A stretch of 64,000 nt of DNA from Quillaja saponaria (Eukaryota > Streptophyta > Magnoliopsida > Fabales > Quillajaceae). A program made the translations under genes and the position numbers. This document shows, in pieces, positions 46,601 to 59,900 of the stretch; within the stretch, counting starts at the first letter, position 1, and every line of letters begins with the position of its first letter. The stretch covers positions 6,758,001 to 6,822,000 of the forward strand of contig CM055607.1 of the NCBI GenBank assembly GCA_029379385.1, given 5' to 3'. The notes under the pieces are model-generated. The model was not told the origin of the DNA. It searched no databases and saw only the letters and a list, made by a program, of their open reading frames with translations.

Positions 46601-49140
46601 GTCAATGGTGGTTTGCTGTTGGATTCACAGCAGCCACCAACATGAGTTTGATAGTGAAGTAACCAAGGGAAGACAATCGTTTTCAACATTAATATGCTGC
46701 CATGGTTTATAATTTTGGCGAACTTCTCTTTGATGCTTCTAAAGAACTGTCTTATGCTCAACACCATCGTATTTACTTTCTTGGAAATCTCAAAGCATGA
46801 AAAATGCCATCCAAGCAATAGAAGGAAGAAAATATTATAAGATGTCTTAAAGAATATTAAAAATATTTAGGGTAACACTTGTCTTTTTAAACCCTCTTCT
46901 TGAGTTGGTCTAGGCTGATTTTGAAGATTATAGATGCCATCCATGAAAGATTTCTGGATTTTTATTTTTTTTCTTTAAAATGATATAGTCTCCTTTTTAT
47001 CTTTCCATTAGTAACCCATGTTTGTCTTAATAAGACTTTAGTTATTTGGTTTCTATATACTTAGCTTTCTTGTAGAACTGGCATCATGATCATGCTTTGC
47101 TGTGACTTGTTTGTTGCCTCCTCCTTTTGTTTACCTATTTCCCCCCTCTTCCTTCAGGAATGCAGTGAAGTCGGCCTTCAATTCCCCAATTTTAATTTCA
47201 ATGCATCCCATCATGGTGACTATGTGGCCATAGCATCTGAACCTTTATGCCTTGTGGGGTTAGATGTTGTCTCCTATGAAATTCCCCAGAGAGAATCTGT
47301 TAGAGAGTTTGTTCAGCACTTCTCATCATACTTTTCAAGTTTGGAATGGAACAACATAATTACTGCTGGCACTCCTGATGATATTTTGATTGATTTTTAT
47401 AGGTATAATTATACTTCATCTGTAAATTCTTTCTAGGATAAATCGTTCAGATAACCTAGAAGGCTTGCACTAATTAAGTTCTAAGACCTTCAAGACTCAC
47501 TATATTTTCTTTACTTGCCCATGGAACCCATATGATCCTCCTAATCGTGCCCTTTGTTAGGCCAGCTTTTTACTAATGTTCTTCATCCATGAAGAACAAA
47601 AACCTATAGGATAGAAGATGAAGAAGGGAGAAGAATTTAAGTTACATCTATTATCTACCAAGTTGAACTTTGCTTTCCTAGCTACCATTTGGAGAACTAG
47701 TGCAGCCATCCACTTAATATTTCCAGAAAGATTAGCCCAATTATGAACCTTTATGTATTGCCTGCATACTTCAAGTTTTCCTCATTCATTCTAGACTGTA
47801 AGTTTTCCATCAAACATAACACTTTTATAGAGGTTAAGTTGGCCGGCAATTCTTTAATTTGTATATGAGTGTTCATCATAATAATATCTGTATATGACTA
47901 TATGCCAAACAAGCATAGTCCTTAGTAAACCAACGCTGATCCTCTCATATGTGAGAGACAGAGTAGTTGAAGTAGCAACATATACTTGAATTGCAGGTAT
48001 TGGTCTCTGAAAGAAGCATATGTTAAAGCCATAGGGAGTGGACTGACGTACGAGTTGAGCAGAGTGGAATTTCATCACAATAGGTGGACCAACATATCAG
48101 CTAAATGTAATGGGAAGGTTATGAAGGACTGGAGTTTTTGGCTGTTCGAGCTTGGGAAAAGACACTGTGTTAGTTCCTCATCAATATCTTTAACTAAACT
48201 TTTTTGCTTTCTGTGGTTTCATTGTGACACAATTACAATCCTACGAGAAAATACTTTGACCACCCTTAAGAGAAAATAGTATGTAGAGAGAAATTGAATA
48301 TGAGAATTTGGAGGAAATCGTCATAAAAGTTGTAATCTATTCTCCCTTTATAGCAATTAAAATGACATATTTGTTTGGAAATTCATCTCAAACTATTTTT
48401 TTCATCTTCATGTCATTGTTTACAGATACTTTATTTTTCTTTTTTCCTCTTTGGAGTTGAGTTTTAATTCCTCTCCCCTTGGTCGAGTGGGGTCCTTTGT
48501 TGACCTGTCTGCTGTGTTTGGGGAGTTCTATTTTTTTGGGCACCTGTAAACATTATTATGTGACTTAGATGCTTAGGAGTTAGGAGCAATTGACAAGATT
48601 CTGTTTTCCTTTTTCAGAAAAGGATGAACCACATTATGCCACTAAAACTATAGTACTGAATTCAGATTTGTAGAGAACGAATAGAAATGCATAATCACAC
48701 GAAGACAAATTTGTATGCTGAAAGAGCATGCATTCCATGTTCACCCACATACCACTCAAGAATAATTGCTTGCTTAGGCTAAAGTATACTCTGACTTCTG
48801 TGCCATGACAATCTGATGATGCCCGGGAGTCACAAGCTACATATATAATTCTAGGCTTGAGACCAGTTTCTTAGAGGGTAGAATATTTTCAAGTGATAGA
48901 AAAATAAACTATCTATTTTTCAACCTTAGTAACAGTTTTCCATGTATCTTACAGGTATCAATTGCTAGAGGACAGCCAAGATCAGCCACCGAGAGTTACA
49001 AGAGGGCGTTGAAGAAGGTTGAGTTCAGTGAAGAGGAATTTCAGGTGGGTCTCCATCTTCCAAGTGTGAATTTCGTCACACTAAGTGTAGAACACCTTAC
49101 TTCAGTTTTGGAGAGAGCAGTTAAAAGTAATACCTACTGA
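40691..49140 (+). CDS. Sfp-type 4'-phosphopantetheinyl transferase (283 aa, 5 exons)
   Basis: Coding exons: 40691-40806, 46015-46147, 47158-47402, 47997-48168, 48955-49140. They total 852 nt, all with GT-AG and no internal stop. The enzyme moves phosphopantetheine from coenzyme A to a serine of carrier proteins, making them active. Motifs in order: FNFNASHHGDY (residues about 95-105, the N-x-SH motif), GLDVVSYE with Mg-binding Asp119, and WSLKEAYVKAIGSGL with Trp167, Lys170, Glu171 and Lys175. This is the layout of the AASDHPPT/Sfp family. Carrier targets and cell location are not visible; no obvious transit peptide is present (MEAGVQRWMVDISKWDPVPQ). Intron 1 is 5208 bp because a copia retrotransposon sits in it; without it the intron would be about 370 bp. 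I read exon 5 through a possible donor at GTGGGT because the downstream text (LHLPSVNFVTLSVEHL) fits the family. Confidence 0.9.
40890..41138 (+). repeat. 5' LTR of the copia element
   Basis: 249 bp, TG...CA termini, about 93-94% identical to the 3' LTR. It includes a TATA-like GTATAAATTG near its right half and an AATAAGAAATATATAC stretch that could contribute to polyadenylation. Confidence 0.93.
41139..41150 (+). promoter_or_regulatory. Primer-binding site (initiator tRNA-Met)
   Basis: TGGTATCAGAGC follows the 5' LTR directly and is complementary to the 3' end of plant initiator tRNA-Met, the standard copia primer. Confidence 0.95.
41170..45463 (+). pseudogene. Degenerate copia gag-pol
   Basis: gag starts at 41170 (MNTSSFSGSS). 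It carries the text LNDHNYIQWSQSVRMFVSGK and, near 41998, the zinc knuckle CDHCKKPGHTREKC. Protease: DFGASDHM near 42308 (the usual form has DSGA, so the active-site Ser is changed). Integrase: HLRLGHP, the zinc-finger CETCMLSKH and HSDVWGP, then a core that is cut off after CVDTP near 43180 and resumes past the catalytic Glu region in another frame. Reverse transcriptase: QMDVKNAFLNGEL, SLYGLKQSPRAWFARF and the YVDD motif near 44510. RNase H: DADWAGSPIDRRSTSGYCAF and the C-terminal DNQSAICMAKDP, ending at 45463. Stops occur at 41512, 41518, 41650, 42945, 43574, 43631, 44060 and 45062, plus a frame change near 42165. Confidence 0.9.
45462..45470 (+). promoter_or_regulatory. Polypurine tract
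   Basis: GAAGGGGGG lies immediately before the 3' LTR. It is the usual plus-strand priming site, directly after the end of the pol frame. Confidence 0.9.
45471..45720 (+). repeat. 3' LTR of the copia element
   Basis: 250 bp, starts TGTTGTTAG and ends TTTCTACA, followed by the target duplication AATAA. It is paired with the 5' LTR at 40890-41138. Confidence 0.93.
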
Positions 49141-50928
49141 CAAGAAGATTGTGTAGGATAATTGAAGCAAAAGAAACAGCTATACAGATTTGTTGACGTA
49201 TTCTAATAAGGGGGAAAAAACTTATTGTGAAAAACAGATTAATCTGAACTCACTATAGCACAGCTATCAATACGGTTACTTTTCTTATAGGATGCGCAGA
49301 AGTCTGATGTAAAGTCATCTCTCCAAGAAGCAGCCTTTTATTTTGTGTGACCTTATATTAGATTTGAATAATGCTGTATGCTATAGACATCCACTTGAAA
49401 CAAGGTGTTATGCTTTGTCAGCCTGTTTAATTGGTGAATGATTTTTCATTTGCTTGTTGAATGGAGATGCAGTGTAACTTACATTTTGCAGTAAGTCTCG
49501 AGTAAAAGTCCAAAATTGTCATTGAAATTTCTATTACAGTTAGTTTACATGAGGGTGTGACGTTTAACCACAAATGAAACATCATTGCATCTCAATTCCT
49601 TAGAAGCTAGTGTAAGCAGTCATAGTGATTGTCCTGGAGAGAGAGCTTTCTCGTTTATAGCATTCCCAATAATGGCTGTATGTCCTTCAAAGGTTAACTT
49701 TGTCCAACCCTTTTCATAAGCGATTGGCGATCTGAATTTTAATGCAAAGTAACCAAGACTCTAACTTAGTAGAATTTTAAATAAGACTTGGTGCTAAATA
49801 AGAAATGAAGAAACTGAAATAGCAAAAAACACTTTAGATTATTGATTAGTATGTCAACTAATTGAAGTCCATATACAATATAAAGATGGACATTTATAAG
49901 GAGGGTGCAACACATTTGGTTTCCCAAATAGATGCAAGAAAACCTGTGGAGTTGAAGTATACTTTCATTAGCAATGTCTGCAAACCACTAATGAATGGGT
50001 TGTTATAACTAAGCGCTCTGAAGATGTTTTATTGTAAGGTGAAGATCAAGTTTCCAATATGCCAAAGCTAGGTTGGTTGATATATTCATATTTTGTTCAA
50101 ATAACTTTTTGTAAGATTTTGACAGCTACTGTATTTCAGAACGGCTGAAAACACAACCTACTCATGGATTGATAGAATACAGGCATATGAAATTTAAATA
50201 TTTCTGATAGTGATGAAGCTTAGGCAATATTGAGGAGGTGAGAAAAACTAAAAATTCATATTAAACTTACTCTTTATGGACAAGTCAAAGAACCTGGGTG
50301 ACACAAACTGGCCAAAATGAATAATAAAGAACATAAAGGATATCCTTACGGGACTAGCGTGAAGAAGCTATGGAACACAAGAAATTGCAGTGTTAGAAAA
50401 ATTAAATCGCACAGAAAATAGAGATAAAACGGTTTTCAAATAACAGAACCAGTTGAAAAGTTTTATCCTAGTACAAGAAAACCAGGCTTTGATGAGTCAA
50501 ATAGTGTGCAGAAAAACTTTCAAATGCAATCATAATTTCAGCAGACTTTATGGCCAGCCATTCAACATCCATCTGGATCATGCTAACAACTCATCACTAT
50601 CCCTATGACAATCTCTGCTATATAGATGCCTCGAAGTTATAATACCTCGTAAGATATAATTAAGTCCAGAAGCTAACAGATAGAATGAACAAGGTAAACA
50701 AAAAGACAATTGAATAAAATATTATAATTACTATTGGAGAAAATTCTCAAAATCATATAAATAGAATTTTTTTTTTTCCTGTTATATTGGCAAGGATACA
50801 AAAACAATGGGCATAATTACACGTGCAGCTGACCAGAGGCATAATTTATATAGGCAGATTACCCTGACACAGCACTGTTTGTATAGCGAAATAATTTATA
50901 GGGGAATGTACAGTATTCAGCATCACCT
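49141..50928. other. Spacer between two convergent gene ends
   Basis: The plus-strand transferase ends at 49140 and the minus-strand large gene ends at 50929, so this 1.8 kb holds both 3' untranslated regions. I see no further exon. The frame at 49292-49350, which follows an AG, could be an alternative last exon of the transferase but has no recognisable protein text. Confidence 0.5.
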
Positions 50929-53900
50929 TCATAGAAGCATTTGTAAATCAGATAGATCATCCATAGGTATGTCTAGACCCATAGAATCGTTATCCTGCCA
51001 GCCATCCTCATCAATGTTCAACCAAGAGCCTAGATCTTGATGCCCATCAAGTTCATTAACTACACCTAGCTCCATAGAATCTAATCCATGCAGCTTCAAG
51101 TCTGTAAAGTTAATGGGTTCCTCCAATTCCTTAGGTGTATCCTCAGGATTGTGACTATGAGACAGTGATCCAACCTTTCTTTTTCTACTGTCCATCATTT
51201 CTTCACCTGAACCACGACCTGAAGGATGCTCTGACTTAATTACTTCCTCTGAACCACTAGCAAATCCATTTTTAGTAGTTGATAGCTGAGCTGTCTTCTG
51301 TTTGGGCTTTGCCTTTGTTTTACGCTCACCCCTCAGGTAACCCAGAGATGGACAGTCGGATTTGGTCGAACCTTTACCCAGGGTATCTTTATCCCTCTCT
51401 CTTTCACTCCGCTTTCCCTTTGCTCCGCCCAGTAAAGAATCAGCTCTCAGAGAAGCACTGGCACCTACATCATCAAGCATCAGTTCTTTCTTCTTGCCTC
51501 TGTTCAGAATTGTTCCTGTCCTCACAAAACCCTGGTCACATGAGTAACTAAGATTTTCAGGCACATCAAATGAATCACTTCCAGCTTTATCATTATTTAG
51601 ATCATGCAGCGCAGCCCTGCTAGGAGAGAAACCTGTAAGAGCCAAGAATCTGCATGTCAATATAACTCAAGAAAATAAACGTAGTTATCCAATTAAATAG
51701 ACTTGTGAACTTTGCAATTGCAATCCACACAATAAGGGAGCAGAAAACAAATGGCTAAAGAAATTGTTACCACATACACCTCCGCCTTCACAGGCAGAAA
51801 ATTGTGAATACATAAACTTCCAAAAGGAACATATCCTGATAAAATGGCAAACATAATGGACTTGATTCTAGATCAAAGTTGAGTCTGGAAGGGTAGATTT
51901 ATACCCGTTTGGCCAATGTGATTCACATATTCTGCATCATTGCCACGAGTAGATGCAGAAAAAATGGCATCCCTAAGTGCGGGTTCCACGAAGCAACTTT
52001 TCCCAGTGTCTTCAAATTTCTGACATCTAGCAAGAGTCCTCTTCATGAAAGCCGTTGCAACTTGTTTTGAAACTTTTGGGAGCCCACTTCTCAAAACGCT
52101 ACTTGCACGAGTTGCCTGTCAATATTAGGAGAAAGGGCCATTATATGGTCTCGATAGTCACTTTAAAATTTAAGTAACTAAGTTGAAATATCCGTAAAAT
52201 ATAAAAATTGCACAATTCATCTAGAGTAAAGAAACAACCTCTCACTAACTTTACCAAGATATCTGGTAGAGTGACTAACAAAGTTGAAAAGAACACAAAG
52301 GAAAAATATCATGCTACCCTTGCTAATGAAACAAGACATAAGTCAAACAATGACAAGTCTCATCGAAGAATCAATGAAATTACCCAAATAGGTTGACTCG
52401 GTCACCAGAGTAAAAGCTAAACCTGCTATAAAAGTAAATAGAGGTATAATATCAACATAGGACACTTCACAATTTCTCTTACTTGATGACAAGCTGCTGC
52501 CAAAGCTGATAACAATATAACACATGCAAGCCTGTGGAAATTCAAATCTCAAGTATTTCAATCAGTCTCCTTTGGGAAAATTAAAGTTTACTATGGCTCT
52601 AGGATTTGATGGTGGGAAGATTTATGAAAATTTTCTTTTCCTCCTTCTCTAATTCTCACAGTGCTTTGATAGTCATATAACTGTGATCATCTTTCAGTTC
52701 CTTGAAATTCTGATTCCTTCAAAATATTGAATTGTCGAGTCTTATGATCTTTTGTTGCTTAATGTTGATTCTTGGTCCTTCTTTAACTTGTCTGTCCCAC
52801 AGGAGAGTTTGGATTGACAAGCTCCTTCTTGCAAATCGTTATTTATGTATCTTTTTTAGTTCTCCTAATCCAAGCCCTTTCCCTCTTGCTAATCTCATTT
52901 GATAAGCTAAGGTTCTCTATCAGGGTAAGCACTCGATAGGATCAATACTTGCAATTGTAGAGGCTGAATTAGGCACTACCTCCATAGATACATTATGTGT
53001 ATCAGTAGTTCAAATACTAATATCCATGTCCTTTAATGCTGCTCAAGCATTTGGCACAGAGCCATAGACCTTTTGACATATTTTGGTAATCAGAATCCAG
53101 AGGGGAGGTATTTTTTTTTTTTTTTTTTTTTTTCATATAGATAAAAAATCACTAAAACACTGTCAGATGGGGTGAACCCTAACATATTCGAGAAAGTCTT
53201 CCAACTAGCATTTTGGTCAGCTTTATGGTTCCAAATTTACGATACTACGGTCAAGAAAACTTATTGGCGAACATATAAACACAGATAAGATCGAGTTTTC
53301 ATGTGTTTTCTTTCACTTTTATTTCCTGAATAGGTAACAATTTTATTTCATCAATATTCTTCTAGAATCACAAAAGATACATCAGCACTATAAACAACAA
53401 AGGCACAAATGAGTTCCCAAACAGCATGATTGCAAAACCAGGTTGCCATCAAGAGGTGGCCAGATTATTATTTTTGTATAAGAATAACTTTATTAGAAAA
53501 AGAAAGCAATAATGATCACTATTTAAGAAGGTCATTCTGGAAAAAGACTTATGCCAGAAACGGTTACTTTTCATTGACATCACAAAAGAAAATAAAATAA
53601 GAAGAAGAAGAAGAAGAAGCATTTTTTATTGACCATAGCTCCAAACAATAAATAATTTGGAGATTACTTATGCATGTTATTTTCCATGTAATGAAGCCAA
53701 GCATTGCAAGAGTTTTCCTCTAAACTTGCCTGAAAAATTTGCTTTCCAATATCCATAAGAGTATGTATTATAATTTATAAAAAGAATTAGGTTTTCAAAG
53801 TAATGCTTCATGGTACTTCAAAATCGAGAAGTGCAAAAGGTAGAGTTCCTTATGAGAACCAAAATTAAAAAAAAGAAATTGAATATATGCAAGATATATT

Positions 53901-56900
53901 GCATTTCTATGCATTTTTCTATCTGCACAAAACAAGTTTTGCTTCCTCGCTAAGTCATCAATATTTGTAGCAATAACTTTCACACTTAAATATATCAACA
54001 AACAACAACAAATTCTCAAACAATGGGGGACAATCTGGAGGCTCGAATAGTGTATAGATCACAGTAATCAAGCCATGACTTACTAAAGAAAACAAAAGTA
54101 GACAAAGAGAAAAGGTACCAGCTTCTTTTTGTACGCCAACTCAACGAGTTTGTTCATTGCAACATGCTCAAGGGACCTATAAGAAAACCACCAAAATACC
54201 GACCATCCATGAGTACCAACAAATATAAATTTTATCACTACACCTCAATCTAAAAAGCTTAAAACCAAAATCAAAATCTTGTCAAATTACTGAATATCCT
54301 ACCTTATCTCTATTTCCCTGGATTCCTCAAAAGCTTGAGTCAGTTTCTTCAAGTGCGCTTTCTTCTTACCAACCTGTAATATTGGTAAATATAGACTTCA
54401 GGCAGAGACAATAAAATTTTAACTAATCAAACAACACTGGACCACAAAATTCTTTTGCATGAGCATTCAATACTACACTCCAAACACAATTGTTTTTGTA
54501 TGTTGAAATTAAGAGGCAAAACCTGCTGGTGAAGTCCCTTCTGTAACTGAATAATATCTTGATTAATTGCTTCATCTTCTCCATCCGCAAGATCGGGCTG
54601 TTACAAAACGTTCATAAAGATGCTGGACAATAACACCCAAAAAAAAAAAGGGAATGGAAAAGGTCGGATAGACAAAACTAATGTAGTCAAAGGTAGATAA
54701 TAAATTGCTCTTCTAATATAGAGCCTAAACAAACTATTAAGCATCAACTAGGCTGCCTGCGGGTGTTTAGGCAATTAGAAAATCAATCCAACATGAACTC
54801 ATCTTTGATCACCAGTCATGCACCTCGACACATAGGGCTGTATCTGGAAAAAAGAAGAAGAAAGTCTCCAGCCACTGACACAGCTAAGACACAATACGAC
54901 ACAATACGACACAGACTCAAACACAGATCTAACTGAGATCTGGTTGATCACAAGAAATGAAGAGATGAGCAGTTGCTTCGCTGTGTGCATCAATCTAGAA
55001 CTATGAGGAGACTAGGTGTAGGTTGAAGACAATGGAAGTGGTGGATGAGCTATTTCTTTTCCTTTTCTTTATAATCACTTGAGCAGAAGTGCAGAACATT
55101 GAGATTGGACGGAAAGTCAATTGATGTGCTATTTGATTCACTGGACTGGTTATAATAGGTCTTCTTCTTTTGAATGGTCCAGAGAAGTACTTAAAAAAGT
55201 TATAAGTAAATACTTTCCCAGTTAGGCATTCAGGCATGAAAATATTGGAAATGCAAATTAGACAAGACGAAAGGATCTTAAACACACCCATACCCACACA
55301 CACACAAAAGGATGTTAACAAACCCAATACATAAGAGTTGAATTGAGATGTGTTTCCAGTTTTTATTTTGAGTCTAACAATCATGTTATTAGTATGATTT
55401 AGTTATGCATAGATACAGTCTACAGATATGTACACTACAACACAATACTAAATATACTTACTAGAAATACACATGTGCAGATATGATATATTTATCTGTG
55501 TTGCAATGTTCGTGTCTGCCCCGTAGCATGAAAATATCTACACAATTAAGGATGCCATTTCTACCCTAAACATATTGTGTATGCGTGTCCATGCATCCGT
55601 GTGGTGAAACAGAGAGACAGAATATCTGCAAGTGACTAGGCAAATGGCTCCCTACACTTCACAGTTCATATGAATCAAAACCTTACCACTGTCTCTGGGT
55701 ATAGGCCAACACTCTGAAGCTCCAGCAAGAGTTTATCCTCCAGACACATTCGCTCAGCGCAGTGAAAAGATGATGAATGAGAAAAATTTCTATCTAACTC
55801 ATCATTATTGTTTTGGGACAACATGGGGAACATTTCAGTACCTAAATCCAATGACCCCTGGTGCACTTGTAACAGATCCTCATTAAGTGCTTCATCAAGA
55901 ATGTTGGCGTTACTAGTAAAGATAGAATTCCCATTGCAAGCAAATTTGTTAGAAGCCCATTGGTTCCCAGCCTGACTACCTGATATAGACTTAGACGGAA
56001 ATTCAGTCCTGACCCTGGTTGTATATGCAGCAACCTCTGGGAAGCATGTAGCATGTGGAGATTCATCTCCACAATTTGGAAGAGACATATTTCCCTCCCC
56101 AAAAGTTTCCTCTACTTCAGTTTGTCCTTCTACAATCAGAGCTGACAATACTCTCTGGTACAGTGGAGTGAGTATTTGCCTTTTAGAACTCCCTCTTCCA
56201 AAGGAAAAATCAGCATCCCCATGTTGATCAACTATGTCAAATTTTACAGCAAACTCTTTCATATCAATTTGATCTTGAAGGCTTCTTTCTCTTTGGTCTT
56301 GAGACACATCATTATCCACGTGATCATCCTGAGTCAGCAAGAGGGAGGAGAAAAGCTGAGACTATAAAATTTGTCCCAAATGTTCGCAAAAAAATGAAAA
56401 GGACGGATTGGATAAGTATCAGATCAATAAATGCGATTGTAAAAACTGTAAGGTTAATAATAATTAAGTTTTAGAAGTAATATTCTGGTCATCAGCTAAA
56501 AGGAATCTATTTTGTGAGCTATCGAGAATGCCAACAAGGATCTGTTCTTATACGTTACCGAAGCATCGTGTCCAAGTCCAAGCATCTGAGACCAACTTTC
56601 ATGATTCTCCTCTATTGAATTAAGCTGAGGCAAATCATGACATTCACAAAAATGAGCAAAATAAGAAGCTCCCGAGTAATGGTTGGTATTTAAAAGATAG
56701 TATTATGGTTAAGGCAACTACCAGCTGCTTCAAAAAGGCTGTATCCTCCAATTTAAGAGGAGCAAAAATTGGTTCCAGTTTCTTCCAGAATGAACTAGAA
56801 CAGCCAATATCTGCTCTAGCAACAAATATATTAACAACACATATTTAGAATGAGGGTGTGTCCATCCAGGTGTAGGTATCATGAAAGCCAAAAAAAAAAA

Positions 56901-59900
56901 AGGGAGTTTAGACACAAACAGCTGGCATTGCAAGAAAAATTAGCAGCAGTCAGAAGTTCTTCACGATCATCATCTGACTCCCCTGCAACACCAGAATATA
57001 TTTGATCAAACATTCACACATAATTTTCAGCTGGATAACTTAATGAGATTTTCTGTCTTCTTTGATTCGTTATCTAATTTCCTTCATTTATTTAATAAAA
57101 GAACTAGAAATGTTATTCTGAACAATCAGATATATTACACGAAGTGATAAACTCTAGCTTTTCAGAAAGCCTAATTAGAAAACCTGCAAGCCAAATGCAA
57201 ACACCTATCTGATTGCACAGAAGAATTAGAAAGAAAACTAGTATCAAAGCTTTCATCATTCTGGATTAGTAAATAAATAATAATCAGAAGTTGCCAGTTG
57301 GTTCAACTGATTATGTCTCTTGGTGTCGTCCCGGATTGAATTCCGCCTTCATCTGGGATGTGAGGTTTTATGGGAAGGGAGAGAGCTATCTCCCATTATA
57401 TAGCTCATATGCTCAAAAGGACTCTTATGTATAAAAAATAGAATAAAATAAAATAAAAACTAATAATCAAACTCCAAAATGATCTTTTCCTTTAACATTT
57501 CGTGTGGAAAAACAAATGACGAGAATTGAATTTTGTTTTCTTTTTAGCTTCTTGATGTTTTAGTACTCACGAATCAAGCACATAAGTTCACACATAGACT
57601 AAGCAAGTCTAGATTCAATCTGTCCCCGGAAATGTAATAGGTACAAATTTTTTTACAGAAAAAAAGGGTAAACAAATTGCATAATGAAAAAACTTGCTAT
57701 TAGGATGAGGTATTCGTCTTTTCACATATAGATTAAGGCCTGGGCAGTTAATGTATTGCATTTGGAGTTGATAGCACCTTCCATGCCCAACATCCAACAT
57801 CCAAGCTTTATGTCAAAGCTTTCAGCTTTGCCCTTAGATTGCAGCAATGTTGCACCAAATGGCAAACCAATCAACTGAGCTATATAGTTTTCTTACCTAA
57901 TTTAGTTAGTTTCCTCTAGGAAAATCCAATCACATTTCCAATAGATTTAACATTCCACATTCCTTTCTTTCTCTTCTCTTTTTAATTTGATAGCCAAACT
58001 AAATTCTCAGTTTTGTGATTTACACCTTTTTACTATCATTACATGTCGTGAAATATCATACAAAAGTTAGTATTATCATCATAACTATTAGCATAAATGC
58101 ATTCTCTTTCATGCAAGAAAATAATATTACAATCTCACATCAAGATACCTATAAAATCAGGGGACCTGCTAGTTGATGCATGCCCAAGACGAGTACTGGC
58201 TTTCCGATTTGATAGTTTCTTTATAGGAGGACGCCCTGAGTTACTGAAACAAAAAACATAAATTAAGAATATTAGCTAGAGTTTCCTCTCTCTCTGTTGC
58301 TTTTCTTTTTCTTTTCATTGGGGGTAGGAAAAGCAGATGAGATAAAACTTCCAGCAGGACCAGAAAAAGAAAAGAACACCTTCCATTCTTTTCGGAGATG
58401 AGCTTAGTATTTCTAGTCGGCTTCACCAAGGTTGGAGTCTCTAATTTCTCTCTCATGGGTAAGATGCTTGTCCTTAATAAAGATGAGGACGTACCACTCC
58501 TTCCTTGTCTCTGCATACCATCTCCAGATTCTTCTTTGTTTATTTTATACCTTTTTAGTAGTAATACAGAGGAACAAACATTCTGAGAATTATTTATGGC
58601 TCTTTCATCTAATTTGTTGCTTCCTGATCCTATCTCCTTCAATCTACCATCACCATTTTCACCTGCACCAGATTCTTCATTTTCAGATAATCTTGCTGCA
58701 GATGAAGCGGTTTCATGTTTCAATCTAACTTCATGAGTGGAGTTGCCAGCACCCTTGACAAGAAGTGATCCATTTGTCCGAGAAGTAGTCATTCTGGTAC
58801 CTATGTCTGAAGGGGAACAGCCTTCTGAGGATATCTGAACAACTTCATCAGAGTTCAACACAGGAGATACCAAATTTGCCCTTCTAGGGCGAGAGTTTTT
58901 TTGTGATCTCTGGCCAACCCATTGAGCCATGGGAGGTGAGGCCGATCCTGTGGGCAAAGGTAGCTTACAACTGTTAGCACCACTTAGTGAATGACCATTG
59001 TTTCGACTTAGAGGTTGTTCCCAGCCTTCAATTGCTCCAGATGAACGAGGCAAAGTAGGAGATGAGTCTCCTGCCATTACAGATCCAGTTCGTGGTGCCC
59101 TTGAAGCCTTTCCTTTCGCCAATGTATAAACACCACCTACGCGATTATTCTCGATAATACTGAACCAGACAAATCAGGAACGAACAAGACATTATTTTTA
59201 TTGGAGCAATAAGTAAGGTGCCATGTAAAAGTATCATTTATCCTATGGAGACCGATAAATACCTGTTTCCTTTCAGTACTAATCTGTCTCTATTTGATCC
59301 ATCTGTTGAATCTCTTGACACCTTGCCTAGCTCACTCTTGGAAGCTACAGCTACATTTGAACTACCAAGCAGGGGATTGTCAATAGGCTTGTTAATACCA
59401 TTAAAAGACCCTGATCTGTGACAAGCATTTTACTCTTTGTTTCCAAAAGCATACATGAAAGTCTATCTATAGACATAGAAAACGGCCTATCTAGCACTAC
59501 TGCATACCAAACAGGTTATCACAGTTTTTTGTCCAGTCGTAAACAGATTCATGAAAGTCCTTGTAGAAAGGCATTTCTAGTTTAGCCTGTGAACAATGTA
59601 TTATGTATGCATGACTAGAGATAATCTACTCTCAGAAACATTTATCTAAAAGAAATCTAAATCAAGAGAAAAGGTCATGAGATCTTTATCAAACACAGAG
59701 GAAGTCAAGCTTTTAGCACCTAGATTTTAAATATGTTTCTTTCAAAATTTTAAAAAAATTAACTTACAGTTAAATTACTTATAAAAGGAACTATCATTCT
59801 AGGAGTCCAACTAATGCATCTTATTCTCTTAAACATGAAAACATAAATAGCTTTTTTCACTTGTAAATTACTTCCTGCAGTTGGGTTGGAAAATATTGTA

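Noticed and set aside
49046..49350. Alternative splice of the last transferase exon (CAG/GTGGGT to GATGCGCAG)
   Set aside because: Reading straight through gives family-like text (LHLPSVNFVTLSVEHL) and a clean stop; the alternative gives a featureless tail.
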